Origin: Symbiodinium natans | Taxonomy: Eukaryota; Sar; Dinophyceae; Suessiales; Symbiodiniaceae | Assembly (NCBI GenBank): GCA_905221605.1 | Contig: CAJNDS010002568.1 | Coordinates: forward strand, 409,501-473,500 | DNA length: 64,000 nucleotides | Reading direction: 5' to 3' | Shown here: piece by piece, positions 38,876-48,693 of the stretch | Numbering within the stretch: the first letter of the stretch is position 1 | Layout of the letters: every line of letters starts with the position of its first letter | Notes under the pieces: model-generated | Database searches by the model: none | What the model saw: only the letters and a program-made list of their open reading frames with translations | What the model was told of the DNA's origin: nothing | Translations under genes and position numbers: made by a program

Positions 38876-39995
38876 AAGCCCTTGAACCCCCCCAAAGTGC
38901 CTCTACTCATGGCTTGAAGCAAAGGGCTTAGGCTAAACGGTTTAGGATTTAGTGTGTAGGCTTACAAGGCTCGGAGAATAAGGATCCCTGTAAGGTTTGA
39001 CGTAAGGGGGTACTGGGCTTTTTTTGGGCAGGTTGAGGCAGCATGGGAACCCCTAGCTTAACCACACTGACAGTGCCAGGCAAATGCGCTGGTAAGGTAA
39101 CCCAAGCCCCAAACCCAACACCCCAAACCCTGAACTAAAACCCTAACCCCGAAAACTCTAAACCCTACACCCCAAGCCCTTAACTCTGAGGTTTCCACAA
39201 CGCTTCGACCTTCTGGTAGGGCGACATCGTCTGAAGAAAGCTCGAGGAGGGGGGAAGCAAAGGGCTCGAGTGCAGGGATGGGTTGAGGGTGTGGAGTCTA
39301 GGGTTGAACCCTTTTCTGTGTCAGAACCCTAAACCCTAAACCCTAAACCCTAAACCCTAAGCCCTAAACCGCAGTCTCAAGTTGAGGGTTTAGGGTTTTG
39401 GGGGGGCTTGGGATGTCTTGCGGGTGGTTTGGGTGTAGGGTTTGTCCTCAGGGGTTTAGGGTTTAGGGTTTAGGGTTTAGGGTTTAGGGTTTAGGGTTTA
39501 GGGTTTAGGGTTTGGGGGCTTCTATACTCCCCCTTAGACCCTTAACAAAAATAAGATTTCTAAGATCCTCTTGGGGTTTATGTGAACAAAAAACTAAATA
39601 ATTCTCATGGGGGGGGGGGGTATAGACTTCTGCCCAGAGCCTCAAGCGACTCCACCTGCCTGAGTTTAGGGTTTCGGGCTAGTTGCAGCATGCTACTTAG
39701 GGACTGAGTTCTCTAGTGCGAACCAAAAAAGGGTCAGCTTGGGGTTTTAAGGGGGATTCGGCTTATCATGCCCCCTCAATGCTGCTCAGGCCATGGCATT
39801 CCTAAGCATGCACCCCAAACCCTGAACTCATCTGAACTCTCTGGCGCCTCCTACCAGCAAGGCCCTACGCCGAGCCCACACAACAACATTCAACGCAAGT
39901 GAGAGCCGCCTAAGACACTTTCTTGTGCCCTAAAACCGACACCCGAGTGAAACTTCAGGTTTATCGGTTTCAATGAACGTCGCAGGCGGCTTCAT
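38876..39995. other. Islands and blocks; no gene
   Basis: TTTAGGG array at 39451-39515; G12 run at 39610-39621; variants elsewhere. No supported frame. Confidence 0.45.
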
Positions 39996-40064
39996 TGAGG
40001 GTCCTGGGAAGAAAGTTTGAGGGCTTTGGGGTTTGGAGGACCACAAAGCTCTGGAAGTTTCACG

Positions 40065-40215
40065 GCTCAGGGTGCCGAAAACCAGCACAAGGGCGCCTCA
40101 TTCTTCAGGATGGGCAACACCGTGTCCACAAACTTGATGCCTGCGTTGAGGCGCGCGCTAGGGTCTTCAGAGCTTTGGAATTGTGGCAGGCGTGCGTTTC
40201 TTCGGCAGAAGAAAC
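40065..40215 (-). other. Exon-like island
   Basis: Minus-strand frame LPQFQSSEDPSARLNAGIKF continues VDTVLPILKNEAPLCWFSAP to a TGA near 40067. Composition and third-base GC are protein-like; the plus strand has a 117-codon frame that I regard as the shadow. Family not recognised. Confidence 0.4.
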
Positions 40216-40377
40216 ACAAAACGCCTGATGTAAGGAGTCTCACTTTGTCTTGTAAGGATCCGACTCTGAAGGTTCTAGGTCCTGGGTCAGCTGGGATTTC
40301 TGGAGCTCAGAAAACAGATCAACCGAGTGAGGACTACGTAAGGAGGCCCCCTATACACCCTAAACCCTGAGCAGAGA

Positions 40378-40505
40378 AAAACGGCCCCCAAATTACATAA
40401 TCCCTGTTCCCCTAGGAAGAAAAAAGGATCCTTTTGTGTTCATATATAAGAAAGCCCATAACCCAAAAAGCAGAAAGGATCCCCAACGCTGATCTAGATT
40501 AGGTT
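40378..40505. repeat. Family C-like fold-back
   Basis: CCTAGGAAGAAAAAAGGATC CTTTTGTGTT and AACCCAAAAAGCAGAAAGGA with GATCC repeats; partly inverted. Confidence 0.4.
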
Positions 40506-40573
40506 TGATGAGGGCAAGGGCTCCCAAGGCTTTGGGTGTGTGTGGCTTGGGGTGGAGGGCCTCAAGCCTGCGC

Positions 40574-40672
40574 TGAGCACCCTAAGCCCTAAGCCCTAAG
40601 CCCTAAGCCCTAAGCCCTAAACCCTAAGCCCTAAACCCTAAACCCTAAACCCTAACCCTAAACCCTAGGGTT
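40574..40672. repeat. Variant array CCCTAAG passing into CCCTAAA, ending CCCTAGGGTTT
   Basis: Six or seven CCCTAAG units, then CCCTAAA, then an inverted join CCCTAGGGTTT without an island. Confidence 0.85.
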
Positions 40673-40997
40673 TGCCTGGGTTTGGGGGGTCATTTGGGCT
40701 TTGGGCGCTGGTGGAGAGTAGGCGAAGGGCTGGAGCTTACAGACATCCATCACTCAACGCCAGGCCCAAGCCCTCACCCCGATATATACTTGCGGGCCCC
40801 AAGGTCATGATATGGGAGGTACTTCAAGGCCCAAGCATATGCTTTTTTGGTACATGGACGCTTCGGATAACCTGCCAGGGCTTACGGTGGGCTTAGCGTT
40901 TTTCTATCAGGATACACGGTTTGGGGCTTCTAAACCCTACACCCTAAACCCGAAACCCTGAGAAATTAACCCGAAACCCTAAACCCTAAACCCTACC

Positions 40998-41096
40998 AGC
41001 CAAGACTGCAGCCCAGGCACCGTCCGGCACAGACAGCGCCTTCACAGCCTCCCGGCACAAGGGCCGGCTGGACCTGCATTCTTCTTTGTTTAAATG
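40998..41096 (+). other. Exon-like island
   Basis: Plus-strand frame KTAAQAPSGTDSAFTASRHK then GRLDLHSSLF; CCCTAAA left, TTTAGGG right. Confidence 0.4.
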
Positions 41097-41282
41097 GGTT
41101 TAGGGTTTAGGGCTTAGGGTTTAGGAGTTTGGGAGCTTAGGGTTCAGGAGTCCAGGGTTCAGGGATTAGGAGTTTAGGGTTCAGGATTTAGGGTTTAGGA
41201 CTCAGGATTTAGGGTTTAGGAGTTTAAGGGTTTAGTAGTTTAGGGTCCAGGGTTCAGGGTGAAAGCGAATGTATATATATAT

Positions 41283-41326
<44 letters not shown>

Positions 41327-41365
41327 GTATAACATATTATATGTATATATATATATATGTAAGTC
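41097..41365. repeat. TTTAGGG variants and AT microsatellite
   Basis: TTCAGGA/TTTAGGA variants to 41260, then TA repeats (41272-41360). Confidence 0.85.
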
Positions 41366-41462
41366 TAGTCCCTTTGTCCCAGCAAGCCCGCAGTCCCCAA
41401 ATATCCTGAACCTTGAAGCACAGCAAGCTTAACCCTACATGCTTGGGGCATCTCGAAGGCGG

Positions 41463-41635
41463 TTAGGGTTTAGGGTTTAGGGTTTAGGGTTTAGGGTTTA
41501 GGGTTTAGGGTTTAGGGTTTAGGGTTTAGGGTTTAGGGTTTAGGGTTTAGGGTTTAGGGTTTAGGGTTTAGGGTTGGAGGGTTAGAGGGGGGTTGAAGGG
41601 TTTAGGGTTAGAGGCTTTAGGGTTTAGGGATAAGC
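41463..41635. repeat. TTTAGGG array, about 16 units plus variants
   Basis: Clean to 41572, then GGGTTAGAGGGG-type decay. Confidence 0.93.
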
Positions 41636-43208
41636 TGAGGACAGTCTGCAAACTACGACGCCTCCAACCCCCTGCAAAGCAAACACCCGAAGCCGCGGAG
41701 TTAGGGTTTAGGGCTTTAGGGTTTTAAATAACCTAAACCCATAGGTCCAGCTCCATCTACATACCGTCTATGTGGGCACATGGGTCCTTCAGCATAAGCA
41801 ACCCCAAGACGAAGTCGGCAACGGAAAGTTCGAACAGGCCCGGTAAATATTATCTCCTTCCTCATCTCCCCCCATCGCCCTGTAGCGTTGCGGGCTTCGG
41901 GCCCCTTAAACCCTAAACCCTAAACCCTAGACCCCAAACCCTAAAACCAAAACCCTAAACCCTAAACCCCAAACCCCAAGCCCTAAACCCCAAGCCCTAA
42001 ACTGTGGCCCCTGCTTGTTGGGGCCTTGGTGAAACAGAGATCAGAGAGAGATTGAGAGTTGGGGCAGGAAGCGAAGCAGTTTTCACTCCACACTCTCGGA
42101 ACCCGCTGAGGGTTTAGGATTTAGGGTTTAGGGTTTAGGGTTTAGGGTTTAGGGTTTAGGGTTTAGGGATGAAGGTTTAGGGTTTCAGGTATGTACCTTC
42201 ATAGCCCGATGGGCTTCGCATCCCTACTACTCGGGGGGGGTGGGGGGGGGGGCTGAAACCCTTATGCAAAGGGACTTCGGCGACTTCGCAGGGTAAGCTC
42301 GCGCAATCTGAGCTAAAGTCCTAAGCACTACACCCTAAACCGAGAGAGTTACAGGTAGGTAGGCCCTGTCCCTCGGCTGCAGCTTTGGGAGGAGCTTACG
42401 ACCTCTTGCGCTCAGGGTGAAGAGGTTTCAGGGTCTGGTTTAGGGTTGGAGGGTGCAGGGCTCCGGGATGAGAGAGGCTTTTGGGTGTGGGGTTCTTAAG
42501 GTCTTGGGTTCCAAGGTATAAACCCTAAACCCTAAACCCTACACTCCAGGGTTCGCTTTCAGGGTTTCGGGGTGAAGAAGGGCTCGGGGGACTCTAGGAG
42601 GGCCGTGGATCAAAACGGCTGGGAGTTTGGGCTTGGAAGCTTGATCGGGTTTTAGGGTTTAGGGTTTAGGGTTTAGGGTGTAGGGCTTTAGGGTTTAGGG
42701 TTTAGGGTTTAGGGTTTAGGGTTTAGGGTTTAGGGTTTAGGGTTTAGGGGGATTTTAGGCGCTTTGCGGCTCAAGGGTGCAAAGTTTCAGGCTTTGGGAT
42801 GCTTCAGGGCACGCTGCACACAACCAAGGCCTCCTTCGCGGAAGCAGCCCCAGAGAGAGGGAGGGAGAGAGGGAGAGACTAGTTGAGGGTTTAGGGTTTA
42901 GGGTTAGGGTTTAGGGTTTAGGGTTTAGGGTTTGGGGTTTGGGGTTTAGAATTTAGGGTTTAGGGTTCAGGGTTTAGGGTTTAGGGTTTCATAGTTGACA
43001 TGAGCAGCCCCCCCCCCCCCCCCTCGAAGAAAGCTTGGCAGCTGGGGGGGTGTAGGGCTCAGACTTTCATGATGTTGAGCATTGATCGTACCCTAAACCC
43101 TAAACCCTAAACCCTAAACCGCACCTCCTGATGTTGAATACTACCTTCTACCTTCCCCTCAGACCTCTGCTCCACGGACTGCCAGGAAAGCCTACCAGCC
43201 CTAAACCC
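41636..43208. other. Islands and blocks up to the retrotransposon; no gene
   Basis: TTTAGGG arrays at 42113-42172, 42650-42750 and 42888-42990; G runs at 42233-42252; C15 near 43010. CCCTAAA at 43090-43120 precedes the retrotransposon's 3' end by about 90 bp. Confidence 0.5.
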
Positions 43209-43215
43209 TTTTTTT
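43209..43215 (-). other. A7 tail of the retrotransposon
   Basis: Seven A on the minus strand end the element and are followed directly by GGGTTTAGGG. This is the normal 3' end of a target-primed LINE copy, here joined to telomere-like repeat. Confidence 0.65.
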
Positions 43216-43261
43216 ACAACAGGCCTCGGTTCACAGCAGCCCGGTTCCAGCATCACGCTCA

Positions 43262-46200
43262 CTACTGCAGAGCGAGCATTGACGCTGAGATCTCTCTGGA
43301 TACTAGTTGAAAGGTGAAAATCTTACTATATTCTCTGAAGACTAAGTGATGAAGCTGCATAAGCTCAGAAGTGAAAGCCTCGAATATCCACTGCTCAAGA
43401 AAGAACTCGACATTGATGCCCGCAAACTCGAACTGTAGATACTGTAACCACAAGTGAAGGACATGCTGGACCTCACCAACACGAGTAAAACTCTGCATCC
43501 CCTCAACTTCATTCAACCATCCAACCGTCACCTGAAAAGATCCCGTCTCAGCATCAGTCAGAACGTGCAGGGACGCTCCTAAGCGCCACTCGGTCTGTAC
43601 TCGCAGAGCATCTCTCCAGTGATGCAAATCACAACTGTGCACGATCGGGTGTTGCGGCTGGCATCCTAGCATGTCACCAGTATTCATATTGAACCAGGCC
43701 TCTTTGTTGCTAGCTCGATGTTGTAGTTCATCAAAGTTTGATGGTCCCCCCGTACTGTGTTGAAGTTGCTGTCTACCCCAGGAGAGAATATGTGACCACG
43801 GGCTCGGGACTGCAGCCTTGACCGAGTTCAGAGCCACGATTGCCTTACGGGTAATGTGCGACTGTGGTTGCCTTAGAGTGTGGCCAAGATACAACCACCT
43901 GCGCTTCAGCCAGATGCAACACCAGTCATGCTGGGGACACTGTGCCAGAACCAGCAGGGCGACTCGACGTCGGAGCCGGTGCAAGTGCATAGCGGCGTTG
44001 TGGTTGCACGAGCTGGGTATGTAGAGCCCAAGCATGAGTACGAAGATCGTGATTTGTAAAGTCCTAATGGCATTGAGGTATTGCTGGAGGGGTTCAAGCA
44101 ACGGACTTAGCCAAAACCAAACACCACCCACATAGCAGTTGAGAAGACGCAGTACTCCTTTAGGATTAGTCCAACAGCCCTTGCGAATCGCCCTTTGCAG
44201 TTTCTCATACGCCATATGCGCTGCACCATGTATCGGCTGAAGCATGGCCTCCGTCGAATCTTTGTGAACATCCGCATCAAAGTGCATCAGGGGCTTCTTT
44301 AGGTACTTGACACTGCGTTCCCAGGCTAGTTGTGGCACCACCGAACCCTCCCGAAAATTGTACGACTTGCCCAAACGAAGAACATTGGGATGCGACATAA
44401 CGACAGTTTTTCGCAGATTTAATCGAAGCCCAAGATCATGTAGCACAGAGCACAAGTCGGCAAAGCATCGGTCGCACTGCTCCCAACTGACGAAGTTAAA
44501 CATCATATCGTCTACATAAGCCCAGCCGTACGAATCATGCCAGCAGGGTTCCTTCCGATGCGCCCACGTCTCATCCAGCTGACTGACCGCAAGGCCCAAG
44601 ACGTAACTAAACAGCAACGCTGAATGTGAACCACCCTGTTGCACTCCTGTCGACTGGCCTTGCGACCAACTCTCTCCCCTCCAAACAAAGTGCAGGTTGG
44701 GCCCCATGACTAACTGCAAAAGTCGATGCGCTTCGGCACCCAGGGTATCAGGACTGAAGGCAGCTACAAAGGCCGCGACCTTAGACTGGGATACAGAGTC
44801 GAACGCCGCTTGCACGTCGCAGCTGATCCAAACCCCGTATGTGTGCTCCCGACTCTCTTTCGCGACCCTTGAGTGTGCACATAGCAAAGCGTCCGCAACC
44901 TGCGAGCCGGCAAGGCCCCCGAGCTGCAACCCAGGTTTCGGCCAGTGCTGTTGCAGGCGGGAGATCAAAAGCCATGCGAAGACCTTATGAAGTACTTCGA
45001 GCAAATTGATCGGCCGAAGATCCTTGCATTCAAGTATGTAGTGAGTCTTAGGGATGAGGCAGACATATGCCTGAAGTAGATCGGGCGGAAGATCTTGGGA
45101 CGTCAACAGGTTATTGAGGTGACATAAAAGCATGGCTTGACCATCCTCGTTGCGCCAAACTGCAAGCAAAAACTCATTGCTGATACCAGACATACCTGAA
45201 ACCTTGCCTCGCTTCAGGCGGTCCAGAGCTGGCTGCACTTCAGCTGCGGTGAAAGGTTCTGGCGGGCACTGAGCTTCACGTTCGAGAAGAGTTTGCAAGG
45301 ATCCCTTCAACGACTCCCTTTCAAGCGGAGTGGGCTCATTCCCAAACAGTCTTGAGTAGTGCTGTTTTACATTGTCGATGGACGCCTGTTCGCCACCGCT
45401 CTTCGCAACAAAGTCCTCAGTGTTAGGGGGCATCTGAGAACCACGATGCTTGAGGTACCTTATAGCCGAAGGATCTCCTTGCTCACTCTTGTCGTAGAGG
45501 TCTTGCATCCACCTACGCCTGGCTTCATGCCTAGCAGCAATGATGACCCTGGTAACCCGAGCCCTCTCCAAAGGATCACTGGCCAATCGTCTTTCTTGAC
45601 GTAACTGTTTAATACCAGGAGGATCCCTGTACTTGAGGCTGGGGCTTGCAAAGGAGTGTTGGTTTGAGAGTCTCGACAGAGTCTCCCATTGCTGCACCAA
45701 GGTCTGCTGAGCAAAGGTGGCCGATGCTCCCTGAAGCTCAGCATGCAAAGGCTCGTGCGCTACACTGTGTCTGCGGCACTTAAAACGCCGATATCGCTTC
45801 CGCTTCGCCCTCCTGATGGGGTGAGTTGGATCTTTGAGAGCAAGCTCCAAGCAAACACAGTCATGATCACTACCAAGAGCTAGGTGCGAATGTTTGATAG
45901 TAGCAACCTGAACTGAGGCCGCTTGGGGTACGAGGATGTCATTCATGGATCTGTTCACCATGAAGAAGTCCAATTCTGCCTCTGAGCACCTCCCAAAACG
46001 CGTCGGCTGAAAACTCTGAAGGATGCGACCGGACACAGTCGAGGACAGTTGGATGCCACGAATACTTGAGGTCTCAGCATTGAAGTCACCCATGATTACA
46101 CAAGGGATATTTTGACTGTCCATGCGTCTCTGTAGTTCTTGTATCTCCCTAAGGGAGGCCTGAAAAACTTCGTCTGAATTATCGCGATGGGGTAGGTGGC

Positions 46201-46594
46201 AACCAACCAAGCTCAAACGTCTCATCGAGCCCGCGCAAACGATATCCACACCCAAAAGTCTATCTCCCTTCCAGCAGCCACTGATGTGATCAACACAGTC
46301 TTTGCTAACAAGGATCACTTGACTCAGGTGTGAAGAAAGCTCACTGCACGAAAAGACGTGATAGTCATGGATATCGTTGCACTCATGCATCGTGATCTGT
46401 GCAATGCCATCACCATAGTTCTGTACAACTGGAAGCGCGGAGACACCACCCACCTCTTGCAAGGTAATCATGTCAAGGCACTCCCCTGACTCCTCCATCC
46501 AGGCCAGGAAGCTTTCGAGGTTTTTCCCTTGTATGTTCCAGCAAGCAAACTTTATGAATTCAGGTTTTCCATAGCCAGGATCGAGGTTTCGGGT
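43262..46594 (-). CDS. Endonuclease-reverse transcriptase (LINE ORF2)
   Basis: This is the enzyme frame of the retrotransposon; it nicks the target and copies the element RNA. The first ATG is at 46496-46498 (1078 residues), but the frame is open for another 32 codons up to the TGA at 46595, and that upstream part encodes FACWNIQGKN, the first motif of exonuclease-endonuclease-phosphatase domains, so the true domain begins before the ATG. Numbering from the ATG: ITLQE (E15), GDFNAE (137-142), LDFFMVN (D177) and SDH (210-212) are the AP-endonuclease residues. The reverse transcriptase spans about 420-760: GKVSGMSGI, LIPK...DLRPI, CDVQAAFDS (D561), QQGGSHSALLFSYVLG, YVDDMMF (661-667, catalytic DD) and LGLRLNLRKT. 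Residues about 857-880 (DWCCIWLKRRWLYLGHTL) are the usual C-terminal RRWxxLGH box. No RNase H is seen. It ends in TAG, 46 nt before the A-tail. Confidence 0.9.
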   Translation of the reverse strand, partial: TRNLDPGYGKPEFIKFACWNIQGKNLESFLAWMEESGECLDMITLQEVGGVSALPVVQNYGDGIAQITMHECNDIHDYHVFSCSELSSHLSQVILVSKDCVDHISGCWKGDRLLGVDIVCAGSMRRLSLVGCHLPHRDNSDEVFQASLREIQELQRRMDSQNIPCVIMGDFNAETSSIRGIQLSSTVSGRILQSFQPTRFGRCSEAELDFFMVNRSMNDILVPQAASVQVATIKHSHLALGSDHDCVCLELALKDPTHPIRRAKRKRYRRFKCRRHSVAHEPLHAELQGASATFAQQTLVQQWETLSRLSNQHSFASPSLKYRDPPGIKQLRQERRLASDPLERARVTRVIIAARHEARRRWMQDLYDKSEQGDPSAIRYLKHRGSQMPPNTEDFVAKSGGEQASIDNVKQHYSRLFGNEPTPLERESLKGSLQTLLEREAQCPPEPFTAAEVQPALDRLKRGKVSGMSGISNEFLLAVWRNEDGQAMLLCHLNNLLTSQDLPPDLLQAYVCLIPKTHYILECKDLRPINLLEVLHKVFAWLLISRLQQHWPKPGLQLGGLAGSQVADALLCAHSRVAKESREHTYGVWISCDVQAAFDSVSQSKVAAFVAAFSPDTLGAEAHRLLQLVMGPNLHFVWRGESWSQGQSTGVQQGGSHSALLFSYVLGLAVSQLDETWAHRKEPCWHDSYGWAYVDDMMFNFVSWEQCDRCFADLCSVLHDLGLRLNLRKTVVMSHPNVLRLGKSYNFREGSVVPQLAWERSVKYLKKPLMHFDADVHKDSTEAMLQPIHGAAHMAYEKLQRAIRKGCWTNPKGVLRLLNCYVGGVWFWLSPLLEPLQQYLNAIRTLQITIFVLMLGLYIPSSCNHNAAMHLHRLRRRVALLVLAQCPQHDWCCIWLKRRWLYLGHTLRQPQSHITRKAIVALNSVKAAVPSPWSHILSWGRQQLQHSTGGPSNFDELQHRASNKEAWFNMNTGDMLGCQPQHPIVHSCDLHHWRDALRVQTEWRLGASLHVLTDAETGSFQVTVGWLNEVEGMQSFTRVGEVQHVLHLWLQYLQFEFAGINVEFFLEQWIFEAFTSELMQLHHLVFREYSKIFTFQLVSREISASMLALQ

Positions 46595-47635
46595 TCAGGG
46601 AATGGCACGAATTGCGGTCTCGACTTCACCCACCGACTTAGCACACTTGGAGGCCAGCAGTGTCGCATTGAAGAAGAACTGAGATTGCTCCCTGTATGCG
46701 TCCACGAACTGCTTCGGCATCACTCTGTCACCCGTATTGGCTAGTAGCTGGTTCTGGGTGCCTGCTGCGACCCTCTCCTTTCCCCACCAAAGGAGCTGGC
46801 GGCCCCAGTCAACTTCAAGCTGGGAGTCTGGAGCATCGCAACTCAGCCCACTCACCGCCTCCACAACTTCCCTTGCCATTCTAGTGCTTCTATTCTTTGT
46901 CCGAAGAGATTTAGAGCGATGAGGTGAAAAGTAAAGAAAATCTCCAGTGCTGGTCCTAGTCTTGTTGCTGTAAGACTGCTGAATGGCATAGAAGCGATCT
47001 CGGGACAGGTCATAGGGGAGCGAGGACAAGATGATGTTGGCAGTCTTGGAGCGCTTCCCAAACACATACGTCTTTGTGATTTGGGACTGATACTGCTGAT
47101 CCCAAAGCGCAAGTGCCTCCGAAAGGTCTCTCTCGATTTCTGCTCGCGGTGTGTCGGTCGCCCAGCCACCGGCCAAGACGCGATTGAAATCTGTGTCTTG
47201 ACCAGCGCTGGGAGAGCCACCACCATCGCTGCCCTTGCCAGACTCGCCTCCCGAGCCCGGGCGGGACAGGTACTTGCTCCAAGGGTCAGCTGAAGACGTG
47301 GGAAGATGCGGTCCTGAGGCTCCCTGAAAGGTCGTGGTAGTCAAGGGTCTCTGCCAAGGATCTGATGGGGGAGGTACTGCTCTGAAGTCAGACCCTGACG
47401 GAAACTTCGACTGGTTGCTAAGCTTAGTCTCCATGTCATCCAACCGCTTGTTGATTGCAGCCATGTCAGACTTTCGCTCGCTCGATTCCAGGGCCAGCTC
47501 ATCATGTAGCATGTTAACCCTCTCATTGAAGCTGCCAAGATGACCAGAGAGCTGGGTAGAGATGACTGTAGCCATCTCACTTGTCAGTGACAGCTTGAGA
47601 CCCTGAACCCAAGCCGGTTCCGAACCCCCCTTCAC
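46595..47635 (-). CDS. Gag-like ORF1 of the retrotransposon
   Basis: A 346-codon frame in the same reading frame as the enzyme ORF, separated from it only by one TGA (46595-46597). The frame opens just after a TAA at 47642-47644; its first ATG is at 47573-47575 (residue 21 of the longer reading, which begins at a GTG). Residues about 35-75 (SFNERVNMLHDELALES and following) predict a coiled coil, followed by a Pro/Gly/Ser-rich linker (about 85-155) and a C-terminal part with no Cys-His zinc knuckle. The layout (coiled coil then basic region) suits a nucleic-acid-binding chaperone like ORF1 of LINEs, but I recognise no named domain. It most likely lost its own N-terminus to the frameshift at 47625-47630, since the short ORF upstream ends inside its first codons. 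Confidence 0.7.
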   Translation of the reverse strand: MKGGSEPAWVQGLKLSLTSEMATVISTQLSGHLGSFNERVNMLHDELALESSERKSDMAAINKRLDDMETKLSNQSKFPSGSDFRAVPPPSDPWQRPLTTTTFQGASGPHLPTSSADPWSKYLSRPGSGGESGKGSDGGGSPSAGQDTDFNRVLAGGWATDTPRAEIERDLSEALALWDQQYQSQITKTYVFGKRSKTANIILSSLPYDLSRDRFYAIQQSYSNKTRTSTGDFLYFSPHRSKSLRTKNRSTRMAREVVEAVSGLSCDAPDSQLEVDWGRQLLWWGKERVAAGTQNQLLANTGDRVMPKQFVDAYREQSQFFFNATLLASKCAKSVGEVETAIRAIP

Positions 47636-47765
47636 CTTCAGTTAGGGCAAGATCACGACCACGCTTTCTGCAAGGCCCCTCCAAGTCCACATCTGAGCCT
47701 CCGAGTTCAAGCCCTTCGTCAGCGTTCTCGGGGGGGTGAAGACCCTGCATGGCGGCTTCCTCCAT
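47577..47765 (-). pseudogene. 5' piece of the retrotransposon ORF1, out of frame
   Basis: A 62-codon frame begins with ATG at 47763-47765, 55 nt downstream of the spliced-leader relic, and is Asp/Glu/Gly-rich. It overlaps ORF1 by 59 nt in a different frame. At the G6 run (C6 on plus, 47625-47630) its sense-like sequence ends and that of ORF1 (EPAWVQGLK) begins, so a single extra base, or a sequencing error in the homopolymer, explains the break. I read it as the original N-terminus of one long polyprotein. Alternatively it is an independent upstream ORF. Confidence 0.6.
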
Positions 47766-47819
47766 GAGCCCTCAAGACCTAAAGGCAAACCTCAACCCTT
47801 CAGGGGCCAGAGCCGAAAC

Positions 47820-47831
47820 CTTGAGCCAAAA
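47820..47831 (-). other. Relic of the dinoflagellate spliced leader
   Basis: TTTTGGCTCAAG on the minus strand is an exact match to the 3' 12 nt of the 22-nt leader that is trans-spliced onto dinoflagellate mRNAs. It sits exactly where a leader should be: upstream of the first ATG of the retrotransposon and just after telomere-like repeat. A 12-mer is expected by chance in 128 kb of strand well under one time in fifty. The 5' ten nt of the leader are absent and replaced by TTTAGGG repeat, as expected from 5'-truncated reverse transcription of a trans-spliced RNA. Confidence 0.75.
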
Positions 47832-48690
47832 CCCTAAACCCTAAACCCCTAACCGCCCCAAACCTCAAAACCAGCCAGTCTTGGGCACCCTGGCTGTCCA
47901 TAAGCATGCCGGGTGTGAAGCCTTGCTCGTCCATCACCTCCCATCACGTCGCGGGTTGTAGGCATCATTTCCCAAGACCTATGGGTTTAGGGTTTAGGGT
48001 TTAGGGTTCAGGGTCTTCGGCAAGCTAATAAGATTAGGGTTTAGGGTTTGGGGTTGAGTTCTTTCAGGGTTTAGGGCTTAAAAACAACCTTGGACCTATG
48101 CACGAATTCAACCCCACACCCTGCGTGACGCATTGGGCAAGGGGAGCAAGGCGGTCGCTAGACTCGCCAGCGCCCGGGAAAGTTACAATGCACTCTCCTT
48201 ACCCAGGGGAGCCACGCTCGCAAAGCTGCCATTGCAGAATGCTCCTGTGCAACTCTAAACCCTAAACCCTAAACCCTTAACCCTAAACCCTAAGCTTACC
48301 TCTTGTCAATGCAGAACAAGACGTGGCCTTTTTCCACTCATCTCGGTACGCTCGCAACTTAAAAGAAGCCAGGCAGATCTGCTGGCACTCTAGATAAGGC
48401 CTCGGGCACAGGATAGACTTGTGAACATGCTTAGGCTGGCCTTTCTTGAAAGGAAATCTTAGCTAGGACTATAGGGTCTAAGGTTTATGAGAGGGTGCAA
48501 GAAGCTATGGTCCACAAGGTCTTCGGCCCTAAGACGATGGATCCGCGTGCCCAGGCCATGAGCTGACCGAATCACTTTCCTACCAAAATCGCGGCTCATC
48601 AAAACCTTACCTACAGACCCCGGAGTCGCTAGTTTCATGTGCACAGATGAAGAAAGGATAGATGTCTACCGGTCTATCTATATACCTACG
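47832..48690. other. Unique DNA with few short blocks; no gene
   Basis: Blocks at 47831-47855, 47983-48010 and 48257-48295. A 61-codon minus-strand frame is not supported. Confidence 0.45.
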
Positions 48691-48693
48691 CAC

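Larger units (their letters stand above)
43209..47831 (-). mobile_element. LINE-like retrotransposon with spliced-leader relic and A-tail
   Basis: On the minus strand the element runs from TTTTGGCTCAAG (47831-47820), which equals the last 12 nt of the dinoflagellate spliced leader, through a 54-nt leader, three frames (a short 5' ORF, a gag-like ORF and an endonuclease-reverse transcriptase ORF), a ~46-nt 3' UTR, and an A7 tract (T7 on plus at 43209-43215). Telomere-like repeat touches both ends: AAAAAAAGGGTTTAGGG at the 3' end, and GGGTTTAGGG just before the leader relic. Two lesions are seen: a frameshift at a G6 run (C6 on plus at 47625-47630) and TGA at 46595-46597. Otherwise the enzyme frame is open with its motifs intact, so the copy is young. 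No target duplication can be read because both flanks are the same repeat. Confidence 0.85.

Noticed and set aside
42766-42775. GCGGCTCAAG on the plus strand, similar to the leader 3' end
   Set aside because: Only GGCTCAAG (8 nt) matches and no open frame follows.
43818-47765. Short plus-strand frames inside the retrotransposon
   Set aside because: Shadows of the intact enzyme and gag-like frames; no domain of their own.
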